From IMG/VR virus record IMGVR_UViG_3300025410_000074, positions 1 through 28,092 of that record: a DNA stretch of 28,092 nucleotides. One strand, given 5' to 3'. Under the pieces are notes generated by a model. The model ran no database searches, was not told the DNA's origin, and was given only the letters and a program-made list of their open reading frames with translations. Made by a program: the position numbers and the translations under genes. Positions 24,303 through 28,092 of this stretch are shown one piece after another. Source of the DNA: a virus. The stretch's first letter is position 1. Every line of letters begins with the position of its first letter.

Positions 24303-24787
24303 GATTAGTCCTATTTTGTGTATTGGCGGCGATGCTGACCGCCTGTGGAAAAACACCAGACGAAAACGCATCACAAATTGAGCGTCGTAAGCAGGGCGAG
24401 ATGACCTTGCGTGGCATCGAGGCCGTGGGCATGCCTTCCATCGTGAACTTTGCTGAGAAGCGAATGATGAAGGACATCTTGGAGTTGCGTGATCGCAATG
24501 TTGCAACAACAACTTACATCATGGACATGAATGGAAAACTTCACAAGATTTGCGATTCTGTTGGTTTTGGCCTTCCATATGCAACCCAGTACACCAACCC
24601 CCAGATGCCCCAGCAACCGTTCGGGGGCAACACCTATGTACTGCCACAAGCCGATCCAAACGGGCTGTATAGCCCCGCCAGCGCAGACGGTACTTGGGTT
24701 CAATGCGTTGACCCCAAAACCAAAAAAGCAACAGTGGTTTATCTCGAACCACGCATCATCGTTTCACCCTTCCCACTTGGAGAATAA
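24299..24787 (+). CDS. Small phage lipoprotein in the early-type operon
   Basis: A 162-residue protein with a lipoprotein signal peptide (LVLFCVLAAMLTACGKTPDE; lipobox LTAC, Cys16). The mature part has a charged helix (IERRKQGEMTLRGIEAVGMP), then TTTYIMDMNGKLHKICDSVG, a loop rich in Pro/Gln/Asn (NPQMPQQPFGGNTYVLPQAD) and a beta end (WVQCVDPKTKKATVVYLEPR). Two more Cys could pair. GAGGAG gives a strong ribosome site. Phage-encoded lipoproteins expressed early can block superinfection or modify the envelope; this one has no specific signature, so the role is unknown. It follows the membrane-anchored gene with a four-base overlap. Confidence 0.75.
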   Translation: MRLVLFCVLAAMLTACGKTPDENASQIERRKQGEMTLRGIEAVGMPSIVNFAEKRMMKDILELRDRNVATTTYIMDMNGKLHKICDSVGFGLPYATQYTNPQMPQQPFGGNTYVLPQADPNGLYSPASADGTWVQCVDPKTKKATVVYLEPRIIVSPFPLGE

Positions 24788-24790
24788 ATC

Positions 24791-25084
24791 ATGATCACTA
24801 TCCAATTGACACCTGCACAAGCTGCACTTTTTCACGAACTGCTGCGTACATCAACCGAAGACGTTCTTGAACAAATTACAGAAAGCGTAGAAGAATTTGC
24901 AACACAAGATCATTTGGTTGAGAAAGCCAGTGAAAACTACGTGATTAATCTGGAAAACAAAGTAAAAGAACTTGAAAAAGCTCTTAACGAAAAACCCGCT
25001 GCCAAGCCTGCTGCCAAGGTTAACGCACCTTACGGCTACAAAAAAGACGGCACACCTAAAGCACGACCCGGACGCAAAGTATGA
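24791..25084 (+). CDS. Hypothetical protein with coiled coil and AT-hook-like tail
   Basis: A 97-residue protein in two parts. Residues 1-75 are helical and acidic with a heptad-like segment (NYVINLENKVKELEKALNEK) suggesting a dimeric coiled coil. Residues 76-97 are basic and Pro-rich (APYGYKKDGTPKARPGRKV). The ending R-P-G-R-K resembles AT-hook or H-NS-like DNA-binding tails, in which a short basic G-R-P-like loop enters the minor groove. A DNA-associated accessory role beside the recombination genes is therefore possible. The TTGGAGA before the ATG is an adequate ribosome site. The stop overlaps the annealase start (ATGA), so the two are likely produced together. Confidence 0.65.
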   Translation: MITIQLTPAQAALFHELLRTSTEDVLEQITESVEEFATQDHLVEKASENYVINLENKVKELEKALNEKPAAKPAAKVNAPYGYKKDGTPKARPGRKV

Positions 25085-25758
25085 ATGTCTATCTAAAACT
25101 CAACAAGGTAAGAGCTGAGTTCCATAGTTTGGAAATTAGAAAAACTGGCGAGAACAAATTTGCTGGCTACAAGTACTTTGAACTTGCAGACTTTGTAATC
25201 CCAGCTTTGAACCTGATGGACAAGCATGGTCTGACCGCCATGGTGACCTACGGCTCTGACAAGGCTCAGATGGCCATCGTTAACAACGAGAAGCCTGATG
25301 AAGTCCTGTTCTTCACGTCTCCCATGTCTGAAGCCAACCTCAAGGGCTGCCATCCTGTGCAAAACCTTGGAGCTGTGCAAACCTACATCCGCCGCTATCT
25401 TTGGGTGGCTGCGCTGGAGATTGTTGAGCATGATGCCGTGGATTCTTCTAAACCCGTTGACGAACCCAAGCCTGAACCCAAGCGATCTGAGAAGGTTCCA
25501 GCCAAGATGCAAGGCCAATCTGGCGAGTTCCAGATCACTGTGCAGTCCGAGGATTCATGCTCACAAGAGGAATGGCTCAACATCGTCAAAGACGCAGCTC
25601 ACATGCTCTTGGAGTATTGCCATGACGACGCAGACGTTATGAAGATCTTCAAGAAGAACAAAGTCATCTTTGACCGAGTAAAAGAAATTGATCCAGCTTT
25701 CTTCAAGGAAATGATGGGCAAGTTCACCGAAACCAAAAACAAATTTGCGAAAGGCTAA
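25081..25758 (+). CDS. erf: ERF-family single-strand annealing recombinase
   Basis: A 225-residue protein whose first 120 residues match the ERF superfamily (P22 Erf-like): FAGYKYFELADFVIPALNLM at about 27-46, then a beta core, and the signature HPVQNLGAVQTYIRRYLWVA at 91-110. ERF proteins form rings on single-stranded DNA and pair complementary strands. Residues 120-160 are a Pro/Lys/Glu linker and 160-225 a separate helical C-terminal domain, as in P22 Erf, which has distinct N- and C-terminal parts. The RecB/Cas4-like exonuclease upstream, the SSB-like small gene directly downstream and RusA to the left complete a phage recombination set. The start overlaps the previous stop by four bases; no strong ribosome site is seen, which fits coupling. 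Confidence 0.85.
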   Translation: MNVYLKLNKVRAEFHSLEIRKTGENKFAGYKYFELADFVIPALNLMDKHGLTAMVTYGSDKAQMAIVNNEKPDEVLFFTSPMSEANLKGCHPVQNLGAVQTYIRRYLWVAALEIVEHDAVDSSKPVDEPKPEPKRSEKVPAKMQGQSGEFQITVQSEDSCSQEEWLNIVKDAAHMLLEYCHDDADVMKIFKKNKVIFDRVKEIDPAFFKEMMGKFTETKNKFAKG

Positions 25759-25761
25759 ATC

Positions 25762-26016
25762 ATGGCATACGAACAAAAACCAAACGCTGGTGCGTTATTT
25801 CAAAACGTAAAGAAGTCACCTGCTCATCCAGACTTGAGAGGCGATCTGTTTTTAGATAAAACATTTTTGGTTGATCAAATGGATCGGTCCAAGGGAAATC
25901 TAGTCAAGATCTCTATCGCTGCTTGGAACAATACTTCTAAAACTGGTAAGCCGTATACAGCATTGACTGCTTCCCAACCATACGAAAAAGCAGCTGACGA
26001 AGACGTGCCATATTGA
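25762..26016 (+). CDS. Small SSB-like candidate with acidic C-terminal tail
   Basis: An 84-residue protein. The N-terminus YEQKPNAGALFQNVKKSPAH is a style I associate with phage DNA-metabolism proteins. A beta-rich middle (GNLVKISIAAWNNTSKTGKP, YTALTASQPYE) could be a small OB-like barrel; Lys, Trp and Tyr lie where nucleic-acid contacts would be expected. The last residues, ADEDVPY, resemble the acidic tail of bacterial SSB (D-D-D-I-P-F), which recruits replication and repair proteins. Position three bases after the annealase gene supports a single-stranded DNA role. The protein is shorter than usual SSBs (about 110-180 residues), so this is an inference rather than an identification. AAAGG serves as ribosome site. 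Confidence 0.6.
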   Translation: MAYEQKPNAGALFQNVKKSPAHPDLRGDLFLDKTFLVDQMDRSKGNLVKISIAAWNNTSKTGKPYTALTASQPYEKAADEDVPY

Positions 26017-26017
26017 T

Positions 26018-26440
26018 ATGAAGACGCTTAACTTTGAAGCTGTCAAAGTTGCTCTGAAACAAGACAGAACCGGCTACGTGCTGGCTCTGTCTGTCCACCC
26101 AGACGGCATACCTGAAGACTTGATGCGTGACTTTGTTGGCTCTCGTTATCAGTGTGTGCTTGTCAGGGTAGATGGCAACGAAGAACCAATGAACAAAGCT
26201 GAAGAGTTTTCCGGCGACAAGGCTATCCGAATTGCTGGGATGCTAAGCAGGGATCCAGACTTCTGGAAGTATCTGTATGTAAAGGAAGAAATCTTTGACG
26301 AAGAAGCTGATCAAGCTGTTGAATGGGTAAGGGCAACGTTGCACATTCAATCCAGATCTGAGTTGAAGACAAACCGAGAAGCACAGATACGTTTAGACAA
26401 AATTCACAGAGACTACCAAGAATGGAAACAAGAAAACTAA
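26018..26440 (+). CDS. Hypothetical protein of the recombination region
   Basis: A 140-residue protein beginning LNFEAVKVALKQDRTGYVLA and continuing LSVHPDGIPEDLMRDFVGSRYQCVLV. This alpha/beta domain (residues 1-60) resembles unnamed phage proteins encoded next to single-strand-binding or recombination genes. The C-terminal half is helical, with WVRATLHIQSRSELKTNREA and a charged end. No catalytic triad, Cys cluster or membrane segment is seen. It starts two bases after the previous stop and its last 19 bases overlap the ribbon-helix-helix gene. A DNA-metabolism role is inferred from the neighbourhood. Confidence 0.65.
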   Translation: MKTLNFEAVKVALKQDRTGYVLALSVHPDGIPEDLMRDFVGSRYQCVLVRVDGNEEPMNKAEEFSGDKAIRIAGMLSRDPDFWKYLYVKEEIFDEEADQAVEWVRATLHIQSRSELKTNREAQIRLDKIHRDYQEWKQEN

Positions 26441-26709
26441 TCCCATACTCGGTGTACCTGCCGCAGGAACACCACGACAAACTTAAAGAGTTTGCCAAGC
26501 AGCGCAAGGCTTCTGTTTTGATTCGGGATGCTATTGGCATGTTGGTGGATGGCAACGATGTATTCACCACGGGCTACAACAAGGCATTAAAAGATGCTGC
26601 CAAGGTCATTTATGACTGCGAAGAGGCTCAGATGATTGCTGTCAAAGGCAAAGATCTAGGCGTTGTTTTATCTGAACGTATTGCTGAATTGGAAATTAAA
26701 CATGGATAA
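26422..26709 (+). CDS. Ribbon-helix-helix-like DNA-binding protein
   Basis: A 95-residue protein. Residues 4-44 have the ribbon-helix-helix pattern: a strand (KLIPYSVYLPQEHH), helix 1 (DKLKEFAKQRK) and helix 2 (ASVLIRDAIGMLVDG). In the Arc/CopG group, a paired strand of a dimer enters the DNA major groove. The rest (45-95) is helical with Cys65, perhaps for oligomerisation. It may repress or tune a phage promoter, for instance the one at 22728-22758, but no operator is evident. The start lies within the previous gene, with weak ribosome pairing, so its translation probably follows that of its neighbour. Confidence 0.65.
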   Translation: METRKLIPYSVYLPQEHHDKLKEFAKQRKASVLIRDAIGMLVDGNDVFTTGYNKALKDAAKVIYDCEEAQMIAVKGKDLGVVLSERIAELEIKHG

Positions 26710-26923
26710 AGACCCAATAAAAGAAATTGCTATGAACGTTCTGGCGTCCTTGAGAAATTACGAAGCAACTGATGTACGTGACATTCTCACTGGCGTGTCT
26801 ACAGTTCTTGCAACACTGGCTGTTGAAGCTGGCATGGAAGAAGAGAAGGCCGTCTACGCATTCAGAAAATCATTTCGCCATGCTGACAGTCGTTTGAAAC
26901 AACTTCAAAAAGAGGCTCACTGA
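26702..26923 (+). CDS. Small helical hypothetical protein
   Basis: A 73-residue acidic helical protein (DKDPIKEIAMNVLASLRNYE, then DILTGVSTVLATLAVEAGME). The frame extends back to 26663, but that part lies over the previous gene and looks like its shadow, so ATG 26702 is used; it overlaps the previous gene by eight bases. No motif, membrane segment or Cys is present. The stop and next start share a base (TGATG). Function is not recognisable. Confidence 0.6.
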   Translation: MDKDPIKEIAMNVLASLRNYEATDVRDILTGVSTVLATLAVEAGMEEEKAVYAFRKSFRHADSRLKQLQKEAH

Positions 26924-27141
26924 TGAATGATGAAGAGAACGTCAGGCTGCTGGGATCCATGTTTGCCATGAACGCATTCATCAATCGTGGATACGAAAAG
27001 CCAGATGATGTTGCCAACATGTCTGTTGAGTTTGCAGAAGCGTTGATCAGGGCATTGGATAAAAGTCCAGAACCTGCTGCGGGGCTGCCGGCGATCAAGA
27101 CAAGAAAGAAGAAAGATGAGAATCCAACTGAACCGTCATGA
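26923..27141 (+). CDS. Small hypothetical protein with basic tail
   Basis: A 72-residue protein: residues 1-45 are helical (VRLLGSMFAMNAFINRGYEK, then SVEFAEALIRALDKS). Residues 48-72 are a flexible Pro/Ala/Lys-rich tail with KTRKKKDENP. It is coupled to its upstream neighbour through one shared base and its last 26 bases overlap the following nuclease-like gene. Its helical part resembles the preceding small protein in size and acidity, but I see no clear homology. Function is unknown. Confidence 0.6.
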   Translation: MNDEENVRLLGSMFAMNAFINRGYEKPDDVANMSVEFAEALIRALDKSPEPAAGLPAIKTRKKKDENPTEPS

Positions 27142-27586
27142 GCTATTGTTCTGCGATTTGTTTGGAACAGCAAGACGCAAAAATGCCATGCAATTCAACC
27201 ATGACCGTCAGGTGAGTAAGCAAAACCCATATGACATGGACATTGATGGATTTCGTGGCGAGTTTGCCGTGGCCAAATATTTCAACGTAATGGTTGACAC
27301 TTCATTGAATGAAAGGAAAAACCCAGTTGATTTAATTTGGAACGGCAAGACAATTGATGTGAAAGCTACCCGCCATAAGAATGCTCACATTCTGGTGACC
27401 GAGTATCACAAACATCATCCATGCGACTTGTATGTTCAAACTTACATCGAGGATGATGCCGTGACGATTGTTGGCTGGATTGACAACAGAACGCTATTTA
27501 AAGAAGCAGAGATCAGAACAGAGGGTCGAGTTTCTTATTGGCTAAAAGATGACAAATTGTTTCCAATTGAAATGTTAGGAGTTTAA
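27116..27586 (+). CDS. Putative PD-(D/E)XK endonuclease-like protein
   Basis: A 156-residue protein. The segment DGFRGEFAVAKYFNVMV, NPVDLIWNGKTIDVKATRHK shows the order of a restriction-endonuclease-like fold: Glu49 in the first helix, Asp72 at a strand end, and Asp81-Val-Lys83 as the D-x-K catalytic pair. After this come alternating strands and a short C-terminal domain (VTIVGWIDNRTLFKEAEIRT, VSYWLKDDKLFPIEML). It could cut host DNA or process phage intermediates, or be a fold relative with another job. It is distinct from the RecB/Cas4-like gene upstream. The start overlaps the previous gene by 26 bases, with a GA-rich ribosome site. The fold is likely; the substrate is unknown. Confidence 0.65.
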   Translation: MRIQLNRHELLFCDLFGTARRKNAMQFNHDRQVSKQNPYDMDIDGFRGEFAVAKYFNVMVDTSLNERKNPVDLIWNGKTIDVKATRHKNAHILVTEYHKHHPCDLYVQTYIEDDAVTIVGWIDNRTLFKEAEIRTEGRVSYWLKDDKLFPIEMLGV

Positions 27587-27588
27587 AA

Positions 27589-27783
27589 ATGATTGGTGCA
27601 TTCGTATTGGTAGTGTTTCAAATGAACGCTGGCGGCAACTTGAACTGGGAGAAGGTGGACGAGTTCAAATCCCGAGCACTGTGCAACAAGGCGGCGGCTG
27701 CGCTGGTGGCGCGTCAAGAGGAAGTCAAAGGAGCTGTGGGTTTGCCCAAGGCATTCGCTTGTCTAGCAAAGGATGTGGACTGA
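27589..27783 (+). CDS. Small hypothetical protein
   Basis: A 64-residue protein with a good AGGAG ribosome site. The first 12 residues are hydrophobic (MIGAFVLVVFQM), too short for a clear membrane helix but possibly part of a signal. The remainder (NWEKVDEFKSRALCNKAAAA, LPKAFACLAKDVD) is helical with two Cys that could pair if exported. A small periplasmic protein is possible. The stop overlaps the next start (TGATG). I do not recognise a family. Confidence 0.6.
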   Translation: MIGAFVLVVFQMNAGGNLNWEKVDEFKSRALCNKAAAALVARQEEVKGAVGLPKAFACLAKDVD

Positions 27784-27971
27784 TGGCACATGAAGCAGGC
27801 AAGGGCGACACGCAACGCCCAACAAATCACCAAAAGTTTGCGGAAAGTTTCGAGCGCATCTTTGGTAAACAACCACCCCAAAATGTTGCGGAGGAAGTCA
27901 AGCGTCAAGTCGTTGATGCTGTCAACCTAGCCAGCGACCCAGCGGGACTCAAGCGCAGGGAGAAGGTATGA
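27783..27971 (+). CDS. Small conserved phage protein (MAHEAGKGDTQRPT type)
   Basis: A 62-residue protein. The ATG at 27783 shares one base with the previous stop; the in-frame extension upstream to 27681 shadows the previous gene and is rejected. The N-terminus MAHEAGKGDTQRPTNHQKFA, followed by ESFERIFGK, is a short family repeatedly seen in small early-region genes of tailed phages, usually unnamed. It has no membrane segment and no Cys. Its function is unknown. The stop overlaps the next start by four bases (ATGA). Confidence 0.7.
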   Translation: MAHEAGKGDTQRPTNHQKFAESFERIFGKQPPQNVAEEVKRQVVDAVNLASDPAGLKRREKV

Positions 27972-28092
27972 GGTACGAACAAGCAAGGCCGTTGGTCAAC
28001 ACGCTGATGGAGATAGCCGTACTGAACCATGCTTCACCGTCTTTGTTGCGCGAGAAGATTTACAAGGCGCTCGATGAGTTCTTGCCAGACAT
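27968..28092 (+). CDS. Partial hypothetical protein at the right edge
   Basis: ATG 27968 overlaps the previous stop as ATGA and the frame is still open at the end of the window. About 41 residues are visible, opening MRYEQARPLVNTLMEIAVLN and continuing as charged amphipathic helix (LLREKIYKALDEFLPD). Its place in the tightly coupled operon supports it as a real gene; the function cannot be judged from this fragment. Confidence 0.6.
   Translation, partial: MRYEQARPLVNTLMEIAVLNHASPSLLREKIYKALDEFLPD

Noticed and set aside
1-28092. tRNA genes, CRISPR arrays, insertion sequences, integrase or attachment sites
   Set aside because: Nearly all bases are inside phage genes; no cloverleaf-sized gap, repeat array, transposase or integrase signature was seen.

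Overview
The window is a densely packed stretch of a tailed double-stranded DNA phage genome (Caudoviricetes). It carries virion, lysis and DNA-recombination genes, with no rRNA, tRNA, integrase or bacterial housekeeping gene. Only one gene lies on the minus strand, neighbouring genes overlap by 1-4 bases or more, and no gap exceeds about 85 bases. The tail-nozzle-like protein, the giant internal-protein-like ORF and the spanin/GH19 endolysin lysis set suggest a short-tailed phage of a Gram-negative host. Base composition and style recall uncultivated freshwater phages, possibly of Betaproteobacteria; the host is an inference only. Terminase, portal, capsid and polymerase genes are not in the window.

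Layout from left to right. (1) 1-1421: the end of a small fibre-associated gene and a tail-fibre gene ending in a collar domain. (2) 1425-4057: a compressed lysis block with two membrane proteins overlapping by 145 bases, a small lipoprotein, a two-helix membrane protein that probably starts at TTG, an inner-membrane spanin with the outer-membrane spanin nested inside it, and a GH19-type endolysin. (3) 4073-11161: virion genes, namely a tail-nozzle-like protein with a tandem internal domain, a short fibre-tip-like protein, a 621-aa protein, a GNAT acetyltransferase and a Gln-rich 749-aa protein. (4) 11173-22398: one gene for a 3741-aa polyvalent protein. It joins a Gly/Ala-rich helical N-terminus, an N6-adenine methyltransferase (EPTAGNG, NPPF), a disordered linker, a complete Strawberry-notch/DarB-like SF2 helicase (Walker A, DESH, GRVHRTGQ), a zincin-type peptidase motif (HELMH) and a long helical C-terminus resembling large polyvalent protein-associated domains.

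(5) 22376-28092: a RusA resolvase on the minus strand meets the end of the giant gene. A consensus-like sigma70 promoter (22728-22758) then opens a rightward operon of small genes. It encodes a RecB/Cas4-like nuclease with a four-Cys cluster, an ERF-family annealase, an SSB-like small protein with an acidic tail, a ribbon-helix-helix protein, a second PD-(D/E)XK-like protein, a small lipoprotein and several unknown proteins.

Read together, the left part makes the tail and opens the host. The giant protein is probably packaged and delivered with the DNA, where its methyltransferase/helicase unit could protect the incoming genome (by analogy with phage P1 DarB). The right part is an early-type recombination module of nuclease, annealase, SSB-like protein and resolvase. 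The most unusual points are the giant fusion, an overprinted ORF with an ideal ribosome binding site inside its linker (14675-15070), and the multi-frame overlaps in the lysis block.
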